The notes beneath the pieces were generated by a model, which ran no database searches, was not told where the DNA came from, and saw only the letters and a program-made list of their open reading frames with translations. From assembly GCA_963833965.1 (NCBI GenBank), contig CAWHZZ010000003.1:434001-498000 (forward strand): a DNA stretch of 64,000 nucleotides, in the 5' to 3' direction. This document shows positions 42,564-50,375 of this stretch, piece by piece. How positions within the stretch are numbered: position 1 is the stretch's first letter; the number at the start of each line of letters is the position of its first letter. A program made the translations under genes and the position numbers. The DNA comes from CAJCIW01 sp963833965 (lineage in GTDB: Bacteria; Chlamydiota; Chlamydiia; Chlamydiales; Rhabdochlamydiaceae).

Positions 42564-43397
42564 TTATTGAACAAGATCTACTTTTCCCAATTCTGCCGCG
42601 AAGGATGGTGCGAGCTCAGGATAATGATCGTTGAGATAATCTCTAAAGCGATCAAGCCGCATCTTCAGCTTGTCAAGCTGCCGTTTGGCTTTAGGGTCGT
42701 CGATGGGATAAAACGGTCCGACGTCGATTTTAATGATTTGGTCGCCAATGATACCGTAGTTCGTGTTGATGTTGGGGTCATGGTCGAAATAACCCTTTTC
42801 GTTTAAACGCAGAGTCATCGAATGGCAAAATTGGACGAGTTGCCCCAAAAGCTGTTTGGCTCCAACGCAGTCTCTCCGCTTCATCAAAGCTTCAAGCTGA
42901 TTGTCAATCATTTCGGCCTTCCTTTGGACCAGAAATTCCGTGTTATTCAGATCGATCTGGTGTTCGATGCCGATTTTGTCGACGATTTTCAATGAGTAGT
43001 TGAAATTAAGAATTTTGTTCAGGCGAACGTAAAGCAGGCCGGTCTCGTTTTTAAAAGACTCATAGGCCACTTTAATGCTTCTGACAAGACGCTCTTTTTT
43101 GGGCTGATTCCATTTTAAGTGGTGATGCTTGAAAAATTTGACCACATAGTGGTCGTCCTCGCTGACAAAAGCGTAGAAGCTTCCCCCGCAGCCTAAAAAT
43201 CGAAATTTTTGCCCCAAAATGGCGGCGAGATGAATTTGCTGCTCATTTGAAAGGGGCGGTAGTGCCTCATTGTCCAAAATCAGCGTGGAACTGATTCTGC
43301 TCACGGCAAATCCTGCTGTTTGGTAATGGCAAAAACGCTCGACGCCGAGAAAAAGCAGGCCCCACGCAGCGATTTTGAGAATCGTTTTATGTTTCAT
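42564..43397 (-). CDS. Membrane-anchored protein-kinase-like protein
   Basis: The 277-aa protein has an N-terminal membrane anchor (residues 6-20, ILKIAAWGLLFLGVE). A kinase-like core follows: a glycine loop FLGCGGSFYAF (68-76), the ATP-lysine candidate VVKFFK (Lys87), the catalytic-loop-like FDHDPNINTNYG (204-215) and a DFG-equivalent IKIDVGPF (223-230). The spacing is compatible with a minimal kinase fold of the type seen in small lipid or sugar kinases. I do not recognise the exact family. If active, it would phosphorylate a substrate at the membrane. It precedes the broken ankyrin-SET gene by 24 bases in the same direction. Confidence 0.55.
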   Translation of the reverse strand: MKHKTILKIAAWGLLFLGVERFCHYQTAGFAVSRISSTLILDNEALPPLSNEQQIHLAAILGQKFRFLGCGGSFYAFVSEDDHYVVKFFKHHHLKWNQPKKERLVRSIKVAYESFKNETGLLYVRLNKILNFNYSLKIVDKIGIEHQIDLNNTEFLVQRKAEMIDNQLEALMKRRDCVGAKQLLGQLVQFCHSMTLRLNEKGYFDHDPNINTNYGIIGDQIIKIDVGPFYPIDDPKAKRQLDKLKMRLDRFRDYLNDHYPELAPSFAAELGKVDLVQ

Positions 43398-43562
43398 AGG
43401 GAATAAGGATATTCGATTTGTGAAAAAACGTGAAGATGTTCTTAATTAACAGGGATAATAACGTCTGATAATTTTTTTGCCGCGATGCTGTCTATCGGTA
43501 CTTCGTTGTTTATTTTTAACTCAGGATATAGCATTAAGTTCTTTTGCACTGAAGGAGCCATC

Positions 43563-44360
43563 ATGGGTATCATCCTCGCGTATTTAATCTATCTGATTAT
43601 TGGGGCCGTTGCGGGAGTATTAGGTGGGCTTCTCGGAATCGGCGGCGGAGTCATTACCGTCCCCTGCCTTCTGTTCCTATTCCAACTGATGGACTTTCCT
43701 CAGCCGTATGTCATGCATATGGCGGTTGCCACCTCACTGGCGGCGATGATCTTTAATACGGCGGCAGCGACCTGGGCCCATAACAAACGCGGCGCGGTGC
43801 TTTGGACGGTCTTTAAAAAAATGGTCCCGGGGTTTGTGATCGGCGCGATCTTGGGCGCATTGATCGCTGTTTGGTTTTCGTCTGTGCTCCTGGAAATCGT
43901 TTTTGGGTTATTCTTATGCGTTTTGGCCTATGTCTTTTATCGCCAAAAGGCAATCGAGATCAGCACGCAAAAGATGCCGTCTCTAAGCAAGCTCAGCATT
44001 TACAGCTGCGGTATCGGCACTCTTTCCAATCTCATGGGCATTGGCGGCGGGGTGATGGTCGTTCCATTACTTTCCAGTTTTAAAATTTCAGACAAGAATG
44101 CCATTGGGACATCGGCGGCGTGCACTTTGGTGACGACTGTCTTGGGGACCCTCTCTTATTTGATTTTGGGATGGGGAACCATTCCAGTTGCGGAAGCTAT
44201 CGGATTGATCGACGTGCCAGCATTCCTCATTGTCGGGATCGCTTCCCTTTTCTTTGCCCCCATCGGTGCGAGGTTGTCCCACGAGATTGCGCGAGATAAG
44301 GTGCGCAAAATTTTTGCAATTGTCCTCGTCTTGACAGGTTTATCCCTAATTTTTTTATAG
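43563..44360 (+). CDS. TauE/SafE-family membrane permease
   Basis: The 265-aa protein starts at the ATG at 43563 (AAGGAG 6 bases upstream). It has eight or so membrane segments and the duplicated family motif: GGLLGIGGGVITVPCLLFL in the first half and LMGIGGGVMVVPLLSSF in the second. The family moves sulfonates, sulfite and other small anions; the substrate here is unknown. Its stop is 9 bases before the type III polyketide synthase start, so co-transcription is likely. It may export a product or import a precursor of that pathway (inference). Confidence 0.88.
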   Translation: MGIILAYLIYLIIGAVAGVLGGLLGIGGGVITVPCLLFLFQLMDFPQPYVMHMAVATSLAAMIFNTAAATWAHNKRGAVLWTVFKKMVPGFVIGAILGALIAVWFSSVLLEIVFGLFLCVLAYVFYRQKAIEISTQKMPSLSKLSIYSCGIGTLSNLMGIGGGVMVVPLLSSFKISDKNAIGTSAACTLVTTVLGTLSYLILGWGTIPVAEAIGLIDVPAFLIVGIASLFFAPIGARLSHEIARDKVRKIFAIVLVLTGLSLIFL

Positions 44361-44369
44361 GACGTTTTG

Positions 44370-45494
44370 ATGCAGTGTTGTTTAAGCGATTTCCAGCATA
44401 TTCGCCCTCGACATGAAATCGATCAGGAGCGCATTCTGGATTGGATCGCAGATGCGCATGCCAAGGCGGAACAAAAAGATTTTGCTGCTTTTCGACATGA
44501 GGTTCGAGAAAAGCTCACCCATTTGGGATTGGGGAAAGAGCGGATTCAAACCCGAGGAGCACAAATCAACGACCTTTTTGAAGAAGATTGGTCTGAGATG
44601 GAAATTTATCCCGTCTCGAAACAGCCGTTTGGCCAAGGCTTTGCCAAACGCAGCGAGTTTTTTGACAGGGAAGTTTCTAAGATCTTCGAACGATTTTATC
44701 CAGAAGCAGCACCCCTTCCCTCTCATCTGATCCACGTCACGTGTACCGGCTATGTGGCTCCGAGTCCAGCGCAAAAGCTTGTTTCCAAGAGAAATGCGGG
44801 ATTGTCCACGACGGTGACCCATGCTTACCATATGGGTTGTTACGGATCGATTCCGGCCATTCGGATTGGCAGAGGCTATCACGTGTCTCAAAATCTAACG
44901 GACGTCGATATTGTCCATACGGAAGTCTGCAGTTTGCATATGCATCCGCTCCGCCATCGCTCGGAACAGCTTCTCGTCGAAAGTTTGTTTGCAGACGGTT
45001 TTATCAAATACACGGTCGGTTCAAAGGGCGATGGTCCTCATTTACAGTTGCTCGCCTTGCATGAAGAGACCATACCTGAATCGTTATCGTCGATGACTTG
45101 GAGTTGCGGAGACCATGGTTTGAATATGACACTGGCTAAAGATGTGCCTGTTTTAATCGCCCGGTCAATTGACGGTTATTTAAAGAGGCTTTGCCAACAG
45201 GTGAATTTAACGAGCGAATCGGTCATCAAGGAAGCCTTTTTCGCCATTCACCCTGGTGGTCCCAAGATCTTGCAGCAGATCAAAGATCTGCTTCATCTAG
45301 AGCCTTACCAATTGGAGCATTCCGAATATGTGCTCAAGCATTTTGGCAATATGTCCTCGGCGACGTTGCCGCACATTTGGGAGCGAATGCTTAACGATCC
45401 TAAAATTCCAAAAAATGCGAAGATCCTGAGCGTGGCGTTCGGCCCCGGACTAAGCGTCGCGGGCGGGGTGTTTGAAAAAGGGGGTGAAGGATGA
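44370..45494 (+). CDS. Type III polyketide synthase (chalcone/alkylresorcinol synthase-like)
   Basis: The 374-aa protein has all three catalytic residues: Cys157 in YHMGCYGSIPAIRIG, His294 in FFAIHPGGPKIL and Asn327 in KHFGNMSSATLPHIW. The C-terminal GPGLSVAGGVF loop is also present. The length is standard. Such homodimeric enzymes extend an acyl-CoA starter with malonyl-CoA and cyclise it to resorcinols, pyrones or related phenolics without an acyl carrier. The start is the ATG at 44370. The stop overlaps a small membrane protein gene by ATGA and a methyltransferase follows. A lipid-like quinone or phenolic product is a reasonable guess; the starter is unknown. Confidence 0.9.
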   Translation: MQCCLSDFQHIRPRHEIDQERILDWIADAHAKAEQKDFAAFRHEVREKLTHLGLGKERIQTRGAQINDLFEEDWSEMEIYPVSKQPFGQGFAKRSEFFDREVSKIFERFYPEAAPLPSHLIHVTCTGYVAPSPAQKLVSKRNAGLSTTVTHAYHMGCYGSIPAIRIGRGYHVSQNLTDVDIVHTEVCSLHMHPLRHRSEQLLVESLFADGFIKYTVGSKGDGPHLQLLALHEETIPESLSSMTWSCGDHGLNMTLAKDVPVLIARSIDGYLKRLCQQVNLTSESVIKEAFFAIHPGGPKILQQIKDLLHLEPYQLEHSEYVLKHFGNMSSATLPHIWERMLNDPKIPKNAKILSVAFGPGLSVAGGVFEKGGEG

Positions 45495-45943
45495 TGTTTT
45501 TGCTTTTAGTGCCTTTCTTTATCCAAACGGTGGTGATTACGTTCGATGAGTTCTATTTCCATGTTCGGCGCGGGCTTCCCAAATGGGAGAGGATCGGCCA
45601 TCCTCTGGACACCCTGAGCGTGCTGGCTTGCTTTCTCTTCGTTCTTTTTATCCCCTATTCTTCGCTCGCGCTCAAATTTTACATCGGCTTGGCGATTTTC
45701 TCCTGTATTCTTGTCACTAAGGATGAATTTGTACACAAGGAGTGCTGTCCGGCATCGGAGCAGTGGCTGCATGCTCTGCTATTTTTGAACCATCCGGTTG
45801 TTTTGACTTCGACGGGACTTCTTTGGGCTTATACTCCTAGCTTTAGCGCATTTCTCTGGGTTCAATCGGGATTTACCGCACTCTTTTTTCTCTATCAATC
45901 GATCTACTGGAATTTTATATGGAAGGACAAAGCACCCGAGTAA
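45491..45943 (+). CDS. Small integral membrane protein of the polyketide operon
   Basis: The 150-aa protein has four to five hydrophobic segments (MFLLLVPFFIQTVVITFDEF, HPLDTLSVLACFLFVLFI, LALKFYIGLAIFSCILV, a C-terminal SGFTALFFLYQSIYWNF). Charged conserved-looking residues lie between: FDEFYFHVRRGLP and DEFVHKECCP with His, Glu and two Cys. It begins in the polyketide synthase stop codon and ends 25 bases inside the methyltransferase. No family is recognised. Its position suggests a membrane-bound tailoring or transport step. Confidence 0.65.
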   Translation: MMFLLLVPFFIQTVVITFDEFYFHVRRGLPKWERIGHPLDTLSVLACFLFVLFIPYSSLALKFYIGLAIFSCILVTKDEFVHKECCPASEQWLHALLFLNHPVVLTSTGLLWAYTPSFSAFLWVQSGFTALFFLYQSIYWNFIWKDKAPE

Positions 45944-46686
45944 ATAATGCCTTTTACGAGGATTTGAAAGAGGCTTGGTATGAGGAGAATTCTCACCCGA
46001 TTGCCCTTTTGCGCGCAGAGAACGCTGCACGCAATCCCTGGATCGTCAAGACGATCCATGGGCAAATGGGAAAAAGCTGTGATATCCTCGACATCGGCTG
46101 CGGAGCTGGATTTCTGAGCAATGCCTTGGCGGCTGAAGGTCATCGCGTGACAGGAGTGGATCTCTCCGCGCAAAGCTTAGAAGTGGCAAAGAGCAGGGAC
46201 TCGAAAAAATCGGTCCGCTATCTGCAATTAGACGCCTTTGCACTCCCCTTCTCTGAACATAGCTTTGACGTGATCTGCGCGATGGACTTTCTGGAGCATG
46301 TCGAATTGCCTGGGCAAATTATTCGAGATGTCGCCCGCCTCCTACGTCCTGGTGGGCTTTTTTTCTTCCACACCTTTAACCGCAACTTTTGGAGCTACCT
46401 CATCGTGATCAAAGGAGTGGAATGGTGCGTGCCGAACACGCCGGCAAACATGCACGTCTATTCCTATTTTATCAAACCCGCCGAACTCAAAGAGTGGTGC
46501 GAAGAATCAGGCCTTGTTGTTAAAGAGATGCACGGGCTCTCGCCGCGCATCTCTTCCCCCGCTTTCTGGAAAAGCTTTCTTACCCGGAAAGTCGATCCCA
46601 GATTGCAGTTTCGCTTCACCTCTTCGCTCATGACGGGCTATGTCGGATTTGCTCAAATTTTGGTGGGGACCACGGCCAAACCTTGA
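45919..46686 (+). CDS. UbiG-like SAM-dependent O-methyltransferase
   Basis: The 255-aa class I methyltransferase has motif I LDIGCGAGFLSNALAAEGH, motif II GVDLSAQSLEVAK, and YLQLDAFALPFSEHSFDVIC, then AMDFLEHVELPGQIIRDVAR. The NAFYEDLKEAWYEENSHPIA N-terminus and HTFNRNFWSYLIVIKGVEWC are typical of UbiG-type O-methyltransferases, which methylate hydroxyl groups on quinone rings. With a type III polyketide synthase directly upstream, methylation of a phenolic or resorcinol ring is the simplest reading. It overlaps the membrane protein gene by 25 bases. Confidence 0.88.
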   Translation: MEGQSTRVNNAFYEDLKEAWYEENSHPIALLRAENAARNPWIVKTIHGQMGKSCDILDIGCGAGFLSNALAAEGHRVTGVDLSAQSLEVAKSRDSKKSVRYLQLDAFALPFSEHSFDVICAMDFLEHVELPGQIIRDVARLLRPGGLFFFHTFNRNFWSYLIVIKGVEWCVPNTPANMHVYSYFIKPAELKEWCEESGLVVKEMHGLSPRISSPAFWKSFLTRKVDPRLQFRFTSSLMTGYVGFAQILVGTTAKP

Positions 46687-47135
46687 GAGATTGCACTTTG
46701 GACTTTTGATAACGATTCTGCTGCTGAAATGTGTTGGAACATATACTGATTGGTTCTTTCATCGTACTGATCCGCTTTATCGTGATCTTTTTTTTTGCGC
46801 GCCTCGATTGCTTTTTCTAAAGTGTCTTTCGCTGAATCTCCACACCGCCCCATAACTTCTTGGAGCCAAGCCGATCTCCTTGCCAAATTGGCTATATTCG
46901 GGTTGCGTGTGTCCTGGCGGTATTGCTTTCTAGGATCATGCAGTTTCAGCTTTAAAGGGACTTTCTCTGGAGAAATTTGAGGTCTGGGCCCAGTGTTTAT
47001 TTTCTGAGGCGAGCTGGGCTCAGATCCAGAGTCCGTCGATGAGGTTTCCATCTCTTGTTCATTGGAGGGCGTTGCATTATCATTCATTGGTTCGTAAAAA
47101 CAAAACGGCAGTTTAGCTGTTATTTTGCTTGCCAT
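46653..47135 (-). CDS. Hypothetical protein, Ser/Pro-rich N-terminus
   Basis: The 160-aa protein starts at the ATG at 47135 with AAGGAA upstream. Residues 17-60 are rich in Ser, Thr, Glu and Pro (QEMETSSTDSGSEPSSPQK). The second half is helical and Lys-rich (DTLEKAIEARKKKDHDKADQ, then YDERTNQYMF). No domain recognised. It converges with the methyltransferase gene, overlapping by 34 bases, which is unusual and makes its annotated end slightly uncertain. Low complexity near the start is common in type III effectors. Confidence 0.5.
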   Translation of the reverse strand: MASKITAKLPFCFYEPMNDNATPSNEQEMETSSTDSGSEPSSPQKINTGPRPQISPEKVPLKLKLHDPRKQYRQDTRNPNIANLARRSAWLQEVMGRCGDSAKDTLEKAIEARKKKDHDKADQYDERTNQYMFQHISAAESLSKVQSAISQGLAVVPTKI

Positions 47136-47160
47136 GGTCATTTCCTTTTCAAAGTGTGGT

Positions 47161-47733
47161 TTAATCAGCGAGAAATTTGATCACGCGGCCAATGTTGAAA
47201 TGGCGTTCTTCGCGGATCTTTCCCCATTCTTGGATGTAGGGATTTTGGGAGAGGTCTTCTTTTGTCGAAGACTTGATCGGGACGACGTCGTGCCGTTTGG
47301 GGCTGGCTTCCCGATTTTTGGAGATAGATTTCAGTTTTTTTGAGACCAGGAGGTGTTCTTTTAAGCGGCAATAGACCACCCTGGCGGAGTCGAGAGTGTT
47401 TTCTGGGTGGAAGTGGTTGAAGTTCTTTTGGCTGATGGAGCAAGGGGAGCGATCGATGGCAAGGCTGAGTTTTTTTGAGGCGGTTCCCTTTGTCACCTGC
47501 CGATGCTTAGGCGCCCGCTTCCGCTTCGCGAGATACCCCTGCAGTGGAAGATGATCCACTTGGGAAGGTATGCGAGGCGCTTTGAGGAGGTCGCATTTAT
47601 GCTTTTTAGAAAATTCTTGCACTTTAGAGGAATCGACCATAGGAAGGAGAATGTCTTTATCTTTCCCAAACCAATACTGAACGCGAACCGCTGCGGTCTC
47701 ACATGAAGTCGAAAAGGAAGAATTTTCTTTCAC
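47161..47733 (-). CDS. Basic hypothetical protein
   Basis: The 190-aa protein is strongly basic (many Lys, His and Arg; for example LAKRKRAPKHRQVTKGTASK) and lacks a signal peptide or membrane segment. No motif recognised. Charge and size would allow nucleic-acid or host-nuclear binding, but this is speculation. It lies 25 bases upstream of the gene ending at 46653 in the same direction, so both may be co-transcribed. Confidence 0.5.
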   Translation of the reverse strand: MKENSSFSTSCETAAVRVQYWFGKDKDILLPMVDSSKVQEFSKKHKCDLLKAPRIPSQVDHLPLQGYLAKRKRAPKHRQVTKGTASKKLSLAIDRSPCSISQKNFNHFHPENTLDSARVVYCRLKEHLLVSKKLKSISKNREASPKRHDVVPIKSSTKEDLSQNPYIQEWGKIREERHFNIGRVIKFLAD

Positions 47734-47784
47734 AGCAACTCCAAAAAAATTTTAAAATTCAAAAATAATGAATGTAAAGTTGAC

Positions 47785-47817
47785 GAGAGTTTAACGTAAC
47801 CTTTAAATTTTAAGCAA
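47785..47817 (+). promoter_or_regulatory. Possible promoter for tpx
   Basis: TTGACG and TTAAAT separated by 17 bases lie about 65 bases before the tpx start in an AT-rich leader. The -10 is only a 4/6 match, and an alternative TATGAT closer to the gene (with weak TTTTCG at 17 bases) is possible. Confidence 0.3.
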
Positions 47818-47874
47818 TGGGGTTTTTCGAAAATATAAAATTTAGGTATGATGCCTGTTCTTGGAGGTGTTATT

Positions 47875-48378
47875 ATGACCAAAGTCACACTGAAAGGCAA
47901 ACCGGTTCAAGTTTCCGGCAACCTTCCGTCTCAAGGAGCGAAAGCCCCTGATTTTCAACTGGCAGACGGCGATTTACGCGACCGCTCTTTAAAAGACTAT
48001 ACGGGCAAGCGCAAGATGATTTACATTGTGCCCAGCCTCGATACCCCGACCTGTTCTCTTTCAACAAAAAAATTCAATGAGCAGATTAAATCGCACCCTG
48101 AAGTGACGGTCCTTGTCGTTTCGGCGGATTTGCCTTTTGCTCAAAAACGGATGTGTTCTGCGGAGAATGTGCAGAACATCATTCCCCTTTCGATGATGCG
48201 CTCGAAAGATTTCGCCAAGGCGTATGGGGTACTGATCGAGGACGGGCCGCTTGCGGGAATCTGCGCGAGGGCCGTCGTTGTCTTGGATGACAACGATCAA
48301 GTTGTCTATACGGAACTCGTTTCGGAAATTACTCAAGAGCCCAATTACGACAAAGCGCTTCAAGCTTTGTTGAAGTGA
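47875..48378 (+). CDS. tpx: Thiol peroxidase
   Basis: The 167-aa peroxiredoxin starts at the ATG at 47875, preceded by GGAGGTG. The peroxidatic cysteine lies in PSLDTPTCSLSTKKFNEQ (about residue 61). The resolving cysteine lies in FAQKRMCSAENVQNI (about 95), as in atypical two-Cys Tpx. It reduces hydrogen peroxide and organic peroxides with thioredoxin. The C-terminal ELVSEITQEPNYDKAL is family-typical. Monocistronic, followed by an inverted-repeat element. Confidence 0.96.
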   Translation: MTKVTLKGKPVQVSGNLPSQGAKAPDFQLADGDLRDRSLKDYTGKRKMIYIVPSLDTPTCSLSTKKFNEQIKSHPEVTVLVVSADLPFAQKRMCSAENVQNIIPLSMMRSKDFAKAYGVLIEDGPLAGICARAVVVLDDNDQVVYTELVSEITQEPNYDKALQALLK

Positions 48379-48401
48379 TCAACGGTTCTTGCTTAGGGAA
48401 A

Positions 48402-48649
48402 AATAACAGGATGACCAGGATGGCCAGGATAGAAAATAAGATGAGGATTTCTTAGGGGTTGTAAGGAAATAAATTTTACAGTTCCCGAGGAGAAAAACGG
48501 TTCAGATCTTGAGGATTTTTCCGCAGCAGGTGTTCCTGTCACCCCTGCAAGGAAAAATCGTCGAGAGATGAATCGATTTTTCGCTTGAGAACTGTAAAAG
48601 TTATTTTCTTACAACCCCTTATCCTGACCATCCTGGTCATCCTGTTATT
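48402..48649. repeat. Large inverted repeat between tpx and malic enzyme
   Basis: The left arm AATAACAGGATGACCAGGAT continues GGCCAGGATA, and after a 22-base extra stretch AGGGGTTGTAAGGAAATAAA. The right arm is the reverse complement with few mismatches, AATAACAGGATGACCAGGAT continuing GGTCAGGATA. TTTACAGTTC also pairs across the centre. The ATCCTGNNCATCCTG core is a motif I recall from REP-like repeats in several bacterial groups. The right end overlaps the malic enzyme stop. It could terminate both convergent genes. Confidence 0.7.
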
Positions 48650-50345
48650 TTTTTTTGGAAAGTGCGGCTTTTGAAGTTTCTTGGATATAAATCGGATATT
48701 CGGGACGCCACATTTTTTTATCGATGCGCGCTTCGATCTCTTTTTGCGAAGATTTTGGGATGAGGCCCTCTTCTTCAGCGATCTGCGCAACCGCAATGGC
48801 GATTGTGCGCCCAATACTGCGTAAGTTATCCAAGGCTGGGAAAATGGGGCCAAGCGGATCTTTGAGCATCGGCGCGTGTTCGCTCAAGACTTGGGCGGCG
48901 CGGATGAACATCTTCTCTGTGACTTTTGGGGATTTGCAAGCGACGATGCCGAGGCCGACGCCGGGAAAGATGTAGACGTTATTGCACTGCGCAATGGGGA
49001 ATTGTTTCCCTTTGTATGCGACGGGAGGGAATGGACTTCCGGTGGCGATGATTGCTTTGCCTTGCGTCCACTCGATCAGATCCTTGGGTTTGGCCTCGGA
49101 TCTCGAAGTGGGGTTAGAAAGTGGGAAAATGATCGGCCGCTCGACATAGCTGCTCATCGCGCGCGCAATCTCTTCGGTAAAGACATCGGGCTGGGTGGAG
49201 ACGCCGATCAAAACCGTCGGCTTAGCATTTTTGATGACGTCGAGCAGAGAGTACTTCCCGCTTTCTCTGACTTGCCAATGCTTGATCGCATTGAAATCTT
49301 GGGCGAATTTCTTCTGTTCTGGAAAGACTCTCGGAAGCTGTGTATGGATGAGGCCGTCGATGTCGACGATGTAAAAGTTTTCCCTGGCAGCTGTGTCGCT
49401 GCATCCCTCGAGTTTCATCGCCTGCACGATCAATTCGGCAATCCCCAGCCCGGCGGAGCCGCCACCGAGCATAGCGATCTTTTGGTCCTTGAGCTTGCCC
49501 TTGGCTAATTTGACGGCGCCCAAAATGGCGGCAAGCGCGACAGCTGCGGTGCCCTGGATGTCGTCGTTGAAGCTGCAAATCTTGTCGCGATATTTCTCCA
49601 GCAGAGGTTTGGCGTGAGGCCGCGCGAAGTCTTCCCATTGCAACAGCACATTGGGAAACCGGCTTTGGATCGTTTTGATGAAAAGATCGATAAAGTTGAA
49701 GTAATCATCCCCTGTCACGCGTGGATGCCTCCAGCCGAGATACAGGGTGTCGTCCAAGAGTTTCTGATTATTCGTGCCGACATCGAGCATGATCGGAAGG
49801 ACGCGGCCCGGGTGAATGCCGCCAAAGAGCGTGTAGAGCGCGAGTTTGCCTTGCGGGATCGCCATTCCGCCGATCCCCACATCGCCAAGGCCGAGAATTC
49901 TCTCTCCATCAGTGACGACAATCACGTCGGGCTCCTGGGGCCAGCTTGCCACCATTTCGCCAATTCTGTCTTTGAGCGGATAAGAGAGGTGTAGTCCCCT
50001 TTGCTGCCGATAGAGGGTGCTGAAGTGCAGCGAGACATCTCCTACCGTCGGTGTATAGATCAAAGGGACCATTTCTGAAATGTGTTCAGAGACCAAGCGG
50101 TAGAACAGGATTTCATTGCGGTCTTGCAAGCTCGAAAGGAACGTGTACTTTGCTAGATCGCTCCCCTTTTCTTTGAAATTTTCATAGCGCCTTTGCACTT
50201 GCTCTTCTATCGTCGATACATGGAATGGGAGCAGGCCATGCAGTCCGAAAGAGTCGCGCTCTTCTTTTGTGAAGGCGGTCCCCTTGTTGTAAAGCGGCGT
50301 TGTGAGAAGCTCCATCGGCTTCATCGACAATTCGATAACGTCCAT
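48645..50345 (-). CDS. maeA: NAD-dependent malic enzyme
   Basis: The 566-aa protein oxidatively decarboxylates malate to pyruvate. Family blocks are present: FSLHGLLPFHVSTIEEQVQR-like start (FGLHGLLPFHVSTIEEQ), YTPTVGDVSLHFSTLYRQQR, VVTDGERILGLGDVGIGGMA (metal/substrate), LQWEDFARPHAKPLLEKYRD, FNDDIQGTAAVALAAILGAV and the Rossmann loop GGGSAGLGIAEL. Length is right for the long NAD-type enzyme. It is the last gene of a minus-strand run starting at 53880, 30 bases after the transporter-like gene. Its last codons run into the inverted repeat. Confidence 0.95.
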   Translation of the reverse strand: MDVIELSMKPMELLTTPLYNKGTAFTKEERDSFGLHGLLPFHVSTIEEQVQRRYENFKEKGSDLAKYTFLSSLQDRNEILFYRLVSEHISEMVPLIYTPTVGDVSLHFSTLYRQQRGLHLSYPLKDRIGEMVASWPQEPDVIVVTDGERILGLGDVGIGGMAIPQGKLALYTLFGGIHPGRVLPIMLDVGTNNQKLLDDTLYLGWRHPRVTGDDYFNFIDLFIKTIQSRFPNVLLQWEDFARPHAKPLLEKYRDKICSFNDDIQGTAAVALAAILGAVKLAKGKLKDQKIAMLGGGSAGLGIAELIVQAMKLEGCSDTAARENFYIVDIDGLIHTQLPRVFPEQKKFAQDFNAIKHWQVRESGKYSLLDVIKNAKPTVLIGVSTQPDVFTEEIARAMSSYVERPIIFPLSNPTSRSEAKPKDLIEWTQGKAIIATGSPFPPVAYKGKQFPIAQCNNVYIFPGVGLGIVACKSPKVTEKMFIRAAQVLSEHAPMLKDPLGPIFPALDNLRSIGRTIAIAVAQIAEEEGLIPKSSQKEIEARIDKKMWRPEYPIYIQETSKAALSKKK

Positions 50346-50375
50346 CTATGACAATTCTAATTATTTATTGTCATC

